Shown here piece after piece: positions 19,180 through 26,004 of a stretch of 50,147 nt of DNA (positions are counted from its first letter, which is position 1; each line of letters starts with the position of its first letter). The DNA comes from an uncultured Clostridia bacterium (GTDB lineage Bacteria > Bacillota > Clostridia > Christensenellales > Borkfalkiaceae). The stretch covers positions 1 to 50,147 of the forward strand of contig CALVPY010000016.1 in NCBI GenBank assembly GCA_944354535.1. Reading direction: 5' to 3'. The notes under the pieces are model-generated. The model had not been told where the DNA came from. It saw only the letters and a program-made list of their open reading frames with translations, and made no database searches. The translations under genes were made by a program, and so were the position numbers.

Positions 19180-20479
19180 ATTGTGCCCTCCTCCGATGAT
19201 GACTACGGACAGTATAGAACAAATCGAGAGAAAAAGCAACCCAAAAACAGGCATTGAGCGCGATCGCCCCGCCCATGACCCCCATGCGCGGCACCAATAC
19301 GGCCTGCAAGACGGCTTTCAGCGCGGCCGCGAGCAGCATAGAGCAGGCGGCGCGGCTCGCCTTCCCCAGCCCCGTGAGAGAGGAGGCGAGGGTGTCCGTC
19401 CCCGCAACGGCGAGCGACGTGAACGCCGTCGCGTGGATGAGGGAGACAAGAAGCGCGCGTTCCCCTTCCGCAAGAGCGGGATAGAGGATGTGCGCGATGC
19501 GCCCCGCGAAGAAAAAGAGGCAAAGCGCGCAGGGCAGTACGACAAGAAGCGCCGCTCCGAGCGCAAAGAGAGCGCGTTTCTTTGCCGCCCGCGTCTCCCC
19601 CCGCGCGGAGAGCGCCGCCAGCGAGGGAACGGCGGCCGCCGCAAGCCCCCGCGCCGCCGAAGCGGGCAGGGCGGCAAGCGCGAACGCTCCCCCCGTGAGC
19701 AGCCCGAACGAAAGCACGGCGCCCTCCCCTCCGCCCAACAGGCGGGGCAGGAGCACGCTGTCCAAAGCCTGCGAAAGGGGCAGGATGCAGGCAGAAGCCA
19801 TCACGGGCAGCACGGCGGGAAGGAGAAAGGAAGCGCTCTGCCGCGGCATGAGGTCGGGAACTTTGCGCTCCCCGCGCAGGGAGAGAGCAAGATACAGGAG
19901 CGCCGCGCCCTCGCTCAAAACGACGGCGCCAAGCGCCGCAAGGGCGGAGGCGTGCGCGTCTTTCCGGAAGCAGAGGACGAGGAACACCCCGAGCCCCGCT
20001 TTTATCAGCGTTTCGAACACTTCGGAGAGGGCGAACGTCCCCATCCGCCGCGCACCCTGGAAGTAGCCGCGCAGTACGGAGAGCACGCCGCCCAACACGA
20101 CCGCGGGCGCAAGGATGCGGTATGCGGGCGCAAGAAAGGCCCCCTGCAATGCGCCGAAGGCGGGTGCGAAGACAAAGAGGAGCGCTCCCCCGACGCCCCC
20201 GAGCAGCGCGAAGAGGCGCAGCCCCGCCAAGAGCGCGCCCCTGCCGCTCCGCCCCAAAGCCCGCTCCCGCGCGACGGTGCGCGAGAGCGCGTACCCCGCC
20301 CCCGACGACGTCAGCGTGAGAAAGAGGCAGAAGAAGGGCCACGCCATCTGATACAGCCCCATGCCGAGGGCGGGAAGGAGCGCCGAAAGGGCGATGCGGT
20401 ACACGGCGCCGATACCCTTGGAGACGACCGCCCCCAGCGAGACCGCCGCCGCCCCGCGAAGAAAGCGAAGGTGTTTCAT
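19046..20479 (-). CDS. yabM: SpoVB/YabM-type polysaccharide flippase (MOP/MATE-like)
   Basis: 477 residues with about 12-14 membrane helices, beginning KHLRFLRGAAAVSLGAVVSK, the usual N-terminus of the SpoVB/YabM group of lipid-linked precursor flippases. The last hydrophobic helix ends near residue 424 (LFYTVR); the remaining about 50 residues are Arg/Gly/Ala-rich, lie inside yabN in another frame, and are probably run-on after loss of a stop. The start is uncertain: neither ATG 20479 nor GTG 20494 has a Shine-Dalgarno, and a module A hairpin begins 12 nt upstream of the ATG. Located between spoVT and yabN as in Bacillus. Confidence 0.88.
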   Translation of the reverse strand: MKHLRFLRGAAAVSLGAVVSKGIGAVYRIALSALLPALGMGLYQMAWPFFCLFLTLTSSGAGYALSRTVARERALGRSGRGALLAGLRLFALLGGVGGALLFVFAPAFGALQGAFLAPAYRILAPAVVLGGVLSVLRGYFQGARRMGTFALSEVFETLIKAGLGVFLVLCFRKDAHASALAALGAVVLSEGAALLYLALSLRGERKVPDLMPRQSASFLLPAVLPVMASACILPLSQALDSVLLPRLLGGGEGAVLSFGLLTGGAFALAALPASAARGLAAAAVPSLAALSARGETRAAKKRALFALGAALLVVLPCALCLFFFAGRIAHILYPALAEGERALLVSLIHATAFTSLAVAGTDTLASSLTGLGKASRAACSMLLAAALKAVLQAVLVPRMGVMGGAIALNACFWVAFSLDLFYTVRSHHRRRAQYDHDHRSGNARGGALAAGGQLPEGGALRAGARRIARVGAGAERA

Positions 20480-20490
20480 ATGTAATGGGT

Positions 20491-20528
20491 TCACGAATTT
20501 CTTTTGCTACGCAAAACAAATTCCGTGA
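20491..20528 (+). repeat. module A hairpin upstream of yabM
   Basis: Arms TCACGAATTTCTTTTG and CAAAACAAATTCCGTGA around CTACG, with one bulged C and one C-C mismatch. Differs from the glyS copy by a compensatory A-T for C-G pair. Confidence 0.75.
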
Positions 20529-20535
20529 GTTTTAA

Positions 20536-20592
20536 GCAAAAGTATTTGCAAATTGAGTGCGCGGGCGCAGGGGAACCCTGCTTGCGCCATTA
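20536..20592 (+). repeat. module B, copy 4
   Basis: Hairpin GCAAA-AGTA-TTTGC, linker AAATTGAGTG, then outer pairs GCGC/GCGC, internal loop GGGC/TT and inner pairs GCAGGG/CCCTGC around GAA. It shares the AGTA tetraloop with the copy at 37485. Points towards the AEC permease gene. Confidence 0.75.
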
Positions 20593-20624
20593 TTTGAGAA
20601 GCAAAAGGGAACGTCAACCTCCTT

Positions 20625-20668
20625 GGCTCCTCCCGTGGGGGAGCTGTCACCGAAGGTGACTGAGGGAG
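20625..20668. repeat. E element, copy 1
   Basis: Double hairpin: GCTCCTCCC/GGGGGAGC followed by GTCACC-GAA-GGTGAC and GAGGGAG. The second stem differs from the E copy at 25253 by an A-T to G-C pair change. Confidence 0.7.
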
Positions 20669-20774
20669 TCGCCTTATTATAAGAGGTTTGTTATGCAGCG
20701 CAGGCAGTTCTCTCCCCGCGTCGCAACGGAAGAAATAAAAACCCCAAAATTTCTCCCCCGCCCCGTAAAGATAG

Positions 20775-20803
20775 TTGACAACCGCGACAAAGCGTGCTAT
20801 CAT
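20775..20803 (+). promoter_or_regulatory. sigma-A promoter of the AEC permease gene
   Basis: TTGACA (20775-20780), 17-bp spacer, TATCAT (20798-20803). Start codon follows 34 nt later. Confidence 0.85.
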
Positions 20804-20837
20804 GCGGAGCCGAGAAACGAAAAACAAGGTGACCATC

Positions 20838-21821
20838 ATGCTCGACATCATCATAAAAGTGCTCCTCATCATGGCGGTGCTCTTCGCCTTTGCGCTCCCG
20901 GGATTTCTCCTCCGCAAGACCAACCTCGTCCGTTCCGACAGTCTTTACTCCGTCTCGAACATCCTCTTGTGCTTCGCGCAGCCCATGCTCATCATCCAGG
21001 CGTTCGCCGTCGACCCCGTCGCCCCCACGAAAGAGACGCTTCTGAACTTTTTATGGGTGCTCCTCTTTTCGTTTGCGGCGCTCTTTCTCACCTTCTTTGC
21101 GGCAAAGCTCGTCTTCCTCTATAAGAAGGGCGAAGCGGAGCGCAAGAAGCGCGACATCCTCGTGTTCGTCGGCACCTTCTCCAACTGCGCGTTCGTGGGC
21201 ATCCCCTTCGTCGATATGTTCACGGGCGGCGACAGCGAGGCGATGATGTACATCACCGTCTTCAACGTCGCCTTCAACCTGCTCATCTGGACGCTCGGCG
21301 CCTACCTCATCACGCAGGACAAAAGAGAAGTCTCCCTCAAAAAGGCGCTCCTCAACCCCTGCACGGTGGGCTCCGTCATCGGGTTTCTCCTCTTCCTCAT
21401 TCCAAAGATCAACATCTTCAACATGGAAGAGGTCGAAGAGCTCCAACAGATCGTCACCTATGCGGGCGGCATGACGGCGCCCCTTTCCATGCTCGTCGTG
21501 GGCGTGCGCATGGCGGAACTTTCCCCGAGGCAGCTCTTTGGCGACAAAGATATCTACCTTGCGGCGTTTACAAGGCTCGTCCTTTCGATGGCGCTCACCT
21601 ATCTCCTCATTCTCCCCTTCAAGCTTGCGGGGCTGTTCGCGGACGCCCCCTATGTGCTGCTCGCGCCCGTCATTGCGATGGCGATGCCGCCCGCAGCGAG
21701 CGTCGTCGCCTTTGCCGAAAAGAAGGGCGGGGAAACGGAGCTCGCCGCCGCAGCCTACGCGACGGGAACGCTGCTCTCCATTATCACCCTGCCTGTTGCG
21801 ATGATGCTGCTCTCGCTCTGA
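20838..21821 (+). CDS. AEC family transporter (auxin efflux carrier/malonate permease type)
   Basis: 327 residues with about ten membrane helices in two groups of five, split by the charged loop DKREVSLKKALLNP. The helix-breaking proline pattern near the N-terminus (FALPGFLLRK) and the second half (MTAPLSMLVVGVRMAELS, later MPPAASVVAFAEKKGG) fit the AEC family of organic-acid and small-molecule permeases. ATG 20838 has AAGGTGA 5 nt upstream; the longer frame starting at 20775 would overlap the promoter. It is the only plus-strand gene between yabM and spoVT, which are neighbours in other Firmicutes, so it looks inserted. Substrate not predictable. Confidence 0.9.
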   Translation: MLDIIIKVLLIMAVLFAFALPGFLLRKTNLVRSDSLYSVSNILLCFAQPMLIIQAFAVDPVAPTKETLLNFLWVLLFSFAALFLTFFAAKLVFLYKKGEAERKKRDILVFVGTFSNCAFVGIPFVDMFTGGDSEAMMYITVFNVAFNLLIWTLGAYLITQDKREVSLKKALLNPCTVGSVIGFLLFLIPKINIFNMEEVEELQQIVTYAGGMTAPLSMLVVGVRMAELSPRQLFGDKDIYLAAFTRLVLSMALTYLLILPFKLAGLFADAPYVLLAPVIAMAMPPAASVVAFAEKKGGETELAAAAYATGTLLSIITLPVAMMLLSL

Positions 21822-21850
21822 CCGCCCCAAGAACCGCATGAAAACGCCTT

Positions 21851-21894
21851 CGCGGCGCGCCCTGCCCGGAATGAGAGGGGCAGGGCGCGCCGCG
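21851..21894. terminator. bidirectional terminator between AEC and spoVT genes
   Basis: Perfect 17-pair GC-rich stem (21851-21867 with 21878-21894) with TTTTAT after it on the plus strand and CGTTTT on the minus strand. It serves the two convergent genes. Confidence 0.85.
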
Positions 21895-21896
21895 TT

Positions 21897-22442
21897 TTAT
21901 TCGAACTGCCCCGCGATGATATCGGACGTCAGCCGCGCCATCTTGACGGCGGAGGCCTCCATGACGGCGCCCTCGTCCGTTGCAAGCAGCACGACGGCGC
22001 CCAGGCAATCGCCGCCCGCGACGACGGGCACGATGACCTGCGCCGTGACGGGGAGCTCGCTCTCGTTGGCGATGGGCAGGATGTCGCCGCCCTCCGCCTT
22101 GCTCGCAAGATAGCTGCGCCGCTCGCGCATGACTTCCGCCATGCGGTCGGAAACGGCCTTGCCGCAGAGCGCCTTTTTGCCCTGCCCGCTCGCCTGCAGC
22201 ACGCCGTCCGTATCGCAGATGACGGCAAGATAGCCGCTCTGCTCGCTCAGCGATTTGGCGCTGCCGCGCGCGAATTGCTCGATGGAGGCGATGGGCGAAT
22301 ACTTTTTGAGCATGAGCTCGTCGCGCTCGGTAAAGAGTTCGAGGGGGTCGCCCTCGCGGATGCGCAGCGTGCGGCGGATCTCTTTGGGGATGACCACCCG
22401 CCCCAATTCATCGATCCTGCGCACGATCCCCGTTGCTTTCAT
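21897..22442 (-). CDS. spoVT: SpoVT-like AbrB-family transcriptional regulator
   Basis: 181 residues. N-terminal AbrB/SpoVT swapped-hairpin DNA-binding domain: MKATGIVRRIDELGRVVIPK followed by EIRRTLRIREGDPLELF (residues 1-45). C-terminal GAF-like domain (about 58-178) as in B. subtilis SpoVT, a sigma-G-dependent regulator of late forespore genes. ATG 22442 is preferred: GGAGG is 8 nt before it, whereas the upstream ATG (22448) would leave 2 nt. That GGAGG is paired in a hairpin at 22451-22477. Next genes on the strand after the AEC insertion are yabM and yabN, as in Bacillus, which supports the sporulation assignment. Confidence 0.93.
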   Translation of the reverse strand: MKATGIVRRIDELGRVVIPKEIRRTLRIREGDPLELFTERDELMLKKYSPIASIEQFARGSAKSLSEQSGYLAVICDTDGVLQASGQGKKALCGKAVSDRMAEVMRERRSYLASKAEGGDILPIANESELPVTAQVIVPVVAGGDCLGAVVLLATDEGAVMEASAVKMARLTSDIIAGQFE

Positions 22443-22450
22443 AGTCATTT

Positions 22451-22477
22451 CCTCCGTATATCGTCAATATGCGGAGG
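22451..22477 (-). promoter_or_regulatory. hairpin sequestering the spoVT ribosome-binding site
   Basis: On the minus strand CCTCCGCATAT pairs with ATATACGGAGG (10 of 11 positions) around TGACG. The 3' arm contains the GGAGG Shine-Dalgarno, fully covered by CCTCC. As DNA the same inverted repeat could be an operator, for example for autoregulation. Confidence 0.65.
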
Positions 22478-22543
22478 AATTTGTTAAATTATGCAGAAAA
22501 GGAAAAGCGGCGCGCCCGTCCCCAAAGGACGGGCTCCCCAAAA

Positions 22544-22583
22544 TTTAAGCGCCCGCGGGGCGGCAATGCCGCCCCGCGGGCGC
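22544..22583 (-). terminator. terminator of the ABC export operon
   Basis: Perfect 16-pair GC-rich stem (22549-22564 with 22568-22583), loop of 3, followed on the minus strand by TTAAATTTT. A shorter hairpin (CCCGTCC/GGACGGG, 22516-22532) follows. Confidence 0.7.
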
Positions 22584-22597
22584 TCGCTTTTTCTTGT

Positions 22598-23503
22598 TTA
22601 TATCCGATGCCTCTTCGCGCGCAAATAGGCGGCGCAGACGAAACAGAGCACAAACAGCAGCGCGACGCCCGCCAGAATGACCGCCGCGCCCCAGCCGGGG
22701 AGCTGCACCCCGAAGAAGTCGATGTACACGGAGAACTCACCCGAAAGGGCGTCCGCAAAGGGCTTGCCCGCGATGCGCTCCATCTCCCCCAGCGTCCCCT
22801 GCATCAGAAAGCCGCGAAAGAGCCCCGCGGAGTAGCTCCCGGGCACAAAGAGCGTGATGTACTGCACCCACTCGGGGAAGGAACTGATGGGGATATACGC
22901 GCCGATGAGAAAGCCCGTCACCGTGCCGGCGATGATGTTGACGCCCGTAAACGCCCCTTCCGAATGCAGAAAGCCCATCAAAAAGACGAGCATCGTCGAG
23001 GAGGCCGCAACAGACAAAAGCGCCGTGCCGATCGCGCCGAAGACGTCGGCGGCAGTCAGGAACCAGCTCCCCGAAAGGACGAGATAGGCAAAGCAGACGC
23101 CCAGCACGATGAGCGAGATGACCGCCCCCGCGATGAGCACAGATAAAAAGTACGCGGCAGGCGCCGCCCACGAGGGAACGGGAGAGGCGAGAAAGTCGGC
23201 GGAAACGCCCTTGATACGGTCTTGGATCATGGTGCCGCAGGCGCAGAGGGGCACGGTGATGCAGGTGGTCGCCATCACGCCCGAGAGCATCCAGCTGTCG
23301 CTGAAAGCGCGCACGGCATCGTCCGCCGTCACCCCGAACTCCGCGAGCGCCGCCGCGATGCCGTCCGACTGCATCCGCCCGATAAAGAGCACATACAGTC
23401 CGAGCACGATGAGCGGAGAGAGCAGCGAGAAGAAGACATTCGCCTTATCCCGCAAAAATACTTTTAAGTTGCGCATGGTGAGCGCGTAGAGGGCTGTGGT
23501 CAT
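22598..23503 (-). CDS. ABC-2 type transporter permease, drug-export type
   Basis: 301 residues, six predicted membrane helices with the amphipathic N-terminus TMRNLKVFLRDKANVFFSLLSP common in ABC-2 drug and polysaccharide exporters. A long extracytoplasmic loop lies between helices 1 and 2 (about 40-75). Start overlaps the ATPase stop as ATGA (23500-23503), so the pair is translationally coupled. Partner of the ATPase encoded at 23500-24417. Substrate unknown; the DrrAB-like arrangement suggests efflux of a hydrophobic compound. Confidence 0.9.
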   Translation of the reverse strand: MTTALYALTMRNLKVFLRDKANVFFSLLSPLIVLGLYVLFIGRMQSDGIAAALAEFGVTADDAVRAFSDSWMLSGVMATTCITVPLCACGTMIQDRIKGVSADFLASPVPSWAAPAAYFLSVLIAGAVISLIVLGVCFAYLVLSGSWFLTAADVFGAIGTALLSVAASSTMLVFLMGFLHSEGAFTGVNIIAGTVTGFLIGAYIPISSFPEWVQYITLFVPGSYSAGLFRGFLMQGTLGEMERIAGKPFADALSGEFSVYIDFFGVQLPGWGAAVILAGVALLFVLCFVCAAYLRAKRHRI

Positions 23504-24417
23504 ACCGTCTCTCCTTTTAACGATCTGCCCGTGACGGTCAGGAACACGTCATCCATGCTCCCCTTGACGTATTCGAAATCTTGGCAGAGTTCGGCATATT
23601 CCACAAGAAAGGTGCGCGCCCGTTCGGCGCTCCCGCAGGAGACGGTGAGGCAGTTCTCCCCCTCCCCCGCCGCGATACCCGCCGCCTGCAGCTTACCGCG
23701 CAGGGTGGGAAGATCGCCATAGAGCTTTAAGGAGCTCTCCGAATACCTGTTCTTGAGCTCCTGCGGGCTTCCGTCGGCGGCGATGAGGCCGCGGTCCAGG
23801 ATCATCACGCGGTCGGAGCCGTCCGCCTCTTCCATGTAGTGGGTGGTGAGGAAGACGGTCATCTGCGCTTCCTGCCGCAGCCGCTGCACCGTCTCCCACA
23901 CCGTGCGGCGCGTCTGCGGATCGAGACCCGTCGTCGGTTCGTCCAGAAAGAGCAGCTCGGGCGTGTGGATGAGCCCGCGCGCGATGTCCGCCCGCCGCCG
24001 CTGTCCGCCGCTCAGCTTCCCGAAGGGGCGGTCGAGGATATCGGCAAGGGAAAGCATCTCATCGAGCTCCGCAAGCCGCTTTTTCCACGCTCTGCCGCCC
24101 ATGCCGTAGAAAGCGGCGCGCGTCAGAAGGTTCTCGCGCACGGTGAGCCTGTCGTCGAGCACCGTCTTCTGGAAGACGACGCCCACCCTCCGCTTGATGT
24201 CCAGCGCCCTCTTGTCGAGGTCGAAGCCGCAGATGGTGACTCTTCCTTCGTCCTTGGGCAGAATGGAGCAGAGGATGTTGATGGTCGTGCTCTTGCCCGC
24301 GCCGTTGACGCCGAGGAAGGAAAAGAGGCTCCCCCTCTCCACACAAAAGGAGATGCCCTTGACGGCATGCGTCCCTCCGTATGATTTTTTTAGCCCCTCC
24401 GCTTGGATGATGTCCAT
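23500..24417 (-). CDS. ABC transporter ATP-binding protein, DrrA-like
   Basis: 305 residues. Walker A GVNGAGKST (about 39), signature LSGGQRRRADIARGL, Walker B ELLFLDEPTTGLD and switch His in FLTTHYMEEAD are intact. C-terminal about 80-residue extension as in DrrA/CcmA-type exporters. ATG 24417 with AGGAG 6-7 nt upstream and a strong promoter at 24465-24494. Energises the ABC-2 permease that overlaps its end. Confidence 0.94.
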   Translation of the reverse strand: MDIIQAEGLKKSYGGTHAVKGISFCVERGSLFSFLGVNGAGKSTTINILCSILPKDEGRVTICGFDLDKRALDIKRRVGVVFQKTVLDDRLTVRENLLTRAAFYGMGGRAWKKRLAELDEMLSLADILDRPFGKLSGGQRRRADIARGLIHTPELLFLDEPTTGLDPQTRRTVWETVQRLRQEAQMTVFLTTHYMEEADGSDRVMILDRGLIAADGSPQELKNRYSESSLKLYGDLPTLRGKLQAAGIAAGEGENCLTVSCGSAERARTFLVEYAELCQDFEYVKGSMDDVFLTVTGRSLKGETV

Positions 24418-24464
24418 ATCCTCTCCTCTTGTCCGCAGCCTTCAAGGCGCGGCGCTCTGTTTTG

Positions 24465-24494
24465 AGTATATCATATGCCCCTGCGCCCTGTCAA
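24465..24494 (-). promoter_or_regulatory. sigma-A promoter of the ABC export operon
   Basis: TTGACA (24489-24494), 18-bp spacer, TATACT (24465-24470) on the minus strand. Confidence 0.85.
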
Positions 24495-24625
24495 CCGCAG
24501 GATGTCATAAAGATGTAACATTGATGTAAAACCCATAACGGCGTTCCGCCGCAAGAGAGAGATACGCAACTCCGATCCTGAAACGGGCGCCGCATCATGT
24601 CGGGCACGGCCTTATTTTTCGTATT

Positions 24626-25639
24626 TTATTTCTTGTGCTTTAAGATCTCCACGATCATGCGCTCGGAGAGGAAGGGATACAGCCCGCGCGGGATGCGCTC
24701 CCCGCGTTCGAGCGCCCCCATGACGAGCGCTTCAAGCGCTTCCTCGGAAAGGAAGGGCGCGAGGGCTATAAGCTGTCCGCTCTTGACGCCGCTGCGCTCG
24801 GCAAGTTTTTTGAGCGTCTCCTGCGACAAGAACGGGGCGAGCGCCGCAAGTTCCCCGCCGTCCGCTTCGGCGAGCTCTGCCAATGCGTCGAGGTCCTCTT
24901 CCGAGAGGAAGGGCGCGAGCGGCACGAGCTCGGAGACGGTATAGCCCTCTCCACGCAGCTCTTCGACAAGTTCGCGCAGGCGCGCCGACGAGAGGAAGGG
25001 CGCGAGCATCACGAGCTCTTTGAGCCGTTTGCTCTTTGCCTTGTCCTTTCTTTTTTCGCCCGATTTTTCCGCGCCGAAGATGTAGACCGTTTTGCCGTCG
25101 CGGATGTGCGCCCGCGCGCCCCGCCCCGTGCGCTTCCAAAAGGCGTGAAAACGGCGCGGCTCTTCCTCGTCTTCCTCGTCTTCCTCGTCTTCGCCCTCTT
25201 CGTCTTCTTCATCGATATCCTCGTCGAAGTCTTCGTCGTCGCTCTCCCCCTCGGCTCCCTCTTGGAGGGAGCTGTCGCCGCAGGCGACTGAGGGAGTATC
25301 CCCGCGGCGGGCGCTTTCCACCGCCTCGTCCAACACTTCGGGCGTGAGGACGGGGGCGACTTCCGCGATCTCCCCCAGTGAGAGCCCCTGCCCTTCGCCC
25401 TTTGCGAGCTTTTCGACATTGCCCGCCGAGGCGCCGCCGCCCAAGAGTTCTTCGATGGAGCAGCCGAAGAGTTCCGCAAGCTCGGGGAGCTTGGAGATAT
25501 CGGGCATGGAATTGCCGCGCTCCCAATTGCTCACCGCCTGAAAGCTGATGCCGAGGGCGTCCGCGAGCTGCATCTGCGTCATGTTGTGCTCTTTTCGCTT
25601 TTGGGAGATGATCCTCCCCACTTTGACCGTATCAAACAT
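24626..25639 (-). CDS. XRE-family regulator with acidic linker and LAPFLS repeats
   Basis: 337 residues. N-terminal XRE helix-turn-helix (about 6-60: ISQKRKEHNMTQMQLADALG, ISFQAVSNWERGN). A Glu/Asp run spans 132-160. The C-terminal half holds LAPFLS at 212, 241, 267 and 293 and YPFLS at 321, 26-29 residues apart, each followed by a helical segment; VAPVLTPEVLDEAV at 94 looks like a first diverged unit. Residues about 114-130 are encoded by an E repeat. I do not recognise the C-terminal family. ATG 25639 has GAGGAGG upstream; the frame is open 86 codons further but runs over a second small gene. Translationally coupled to that gene. Confidence 0.85.
   Translation of the reverse strand: MFDTVKVGRIISQKRKEHNMTQMQLADALGISFQAVSNWERGNSMPDISKLPELAELFGCSIEELLGGGASAGNVEKLAKGEGQGLSLGEIAEVAPVLTPEVLDEAVESARRGDTPSVACGDSSLQEGAEGESDDEDFDEDIDEEDEEGEDEEDEEDEEEPRRFHAFWKRTGRGARAHIRDGKTVYIFGAEKSGEKRKDKAKSKRLKELVMLAPFLSSARLRELVEELRGEGYTVSELVPLAPFLSEEDLDALAELAEADGGELAALAPFLSQETLKKLAERSGVKSGQLIALAPFLSEEALEALVMGALERGERIPRGLYPFLSERMIVEILKHKK
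25253..25296. repeat. E element, copy 2, inside the XRE gene
   Basis: Stems GCTCCCTC/GAGGGAGC and GTCGCC-GCA-GGCGAC followed by TGAGGGAG, the same double hairpin as at 20625. It is read through in frame as about residues 114-130 (TPSVACGDSSLQEGAE) of the XRE protein, right after the first LAPFLS-like unit. Confidence 0.75.
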
Positions 25640-25793
25640 GATGTTCCTCCTCTCCCTTTCCGAGTACCGCCTGCCAGACGGCGTTGCCGCTCTGCCATTT
25701 CCCGACCTCGTGCACGTCGACGCCGAGCTCTTCGGCAAGTTTTTTCGTCTCTTCCTGCGGGCGCCGAGGCCCCGTGATGCTGCGTTCCTGCAT
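25632..25793 (-). CDS. 53-residue protein with a half helix-turn-helix
   Basis: 53 residues: starts MQERSITGPRRPQEETKKL, then AEELGVDVHEVGKWQSGN, which resembles the recognition part of an XRE helix-turn-helix, and ends in a charged tail. ATG 25793 has AGGAG 7 nt upstream, and its stop overlaps the start region of the XRE gene by 8 nt, so both are expected from the promoter at 25839-25867. It could modulate or dimerise with the downstream regulator. No family recognised. Confidence 0.7.
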   Translation of the reverse strand: MQERSITGPRRPQEETKKLAEELGVDVHEVGKWQSGNAVWQAVLGKGEEEHHV

Positions 25794-25838
25794 GGTGTTT
25801 CTCCTTTTTCGGGAGGCTTTCCGCCCCTCTGCACCCGA

Positions 25839-25867
25839 ATGATAGCACACGGCAGAGCAAAAAACAA
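25839..25867 (-). promoter_or_regulatory. promoter of the mini-HTH/XRE operon
   Basis: TTGTTT (25862-25867), 17-bp spacer, TATCAT (25839-25844) preceded by TGC (extended -10) on the minus strand. Confidence 0.75.
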
Positions 25868-25959
25868 TCGAGCGGTGCTTGAATCACGCGAACTCAACTA
25901 CGGGTTGAGCCCGCCCGAACGCGCAGAAAGGCCATAAACGGGCGGCATAAACACATAAG

Positions 25960-25995
25960 AGCGGCGCGGCTCGCCCGAACGGGCGAGCCGCGCCG
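25960..25995 (-). terminator. hairpin downstream of the aminotransferase gene
   Basis: Perfect 16-pair GC-rich stem with a GAAC loop, 10 nt after the stop. The following TCTTATGTGTTT is only moderately T-rich. Confidence 0.6.
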
Positions 25996-26004
25996 CAACA
26001 CAAA

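Noticed and set aside
25150-25240. Tandem 9-bp repeat (CTTCCTCGT) as a microsatellite
   Set aside because: It is the coding sequence of the Glu/Asp-rich linker of the XRE protein; repetition follows from the codons. It could slip, but nothing suggests a separate element.
25640-25897. 86-codon N-terminal extension of the XRE frame
   Set aside because: It overlaps the promoter and the 53-residue gene in another frame; the ATG at 25639 has a strong ribosome-binding site right before the HTH.
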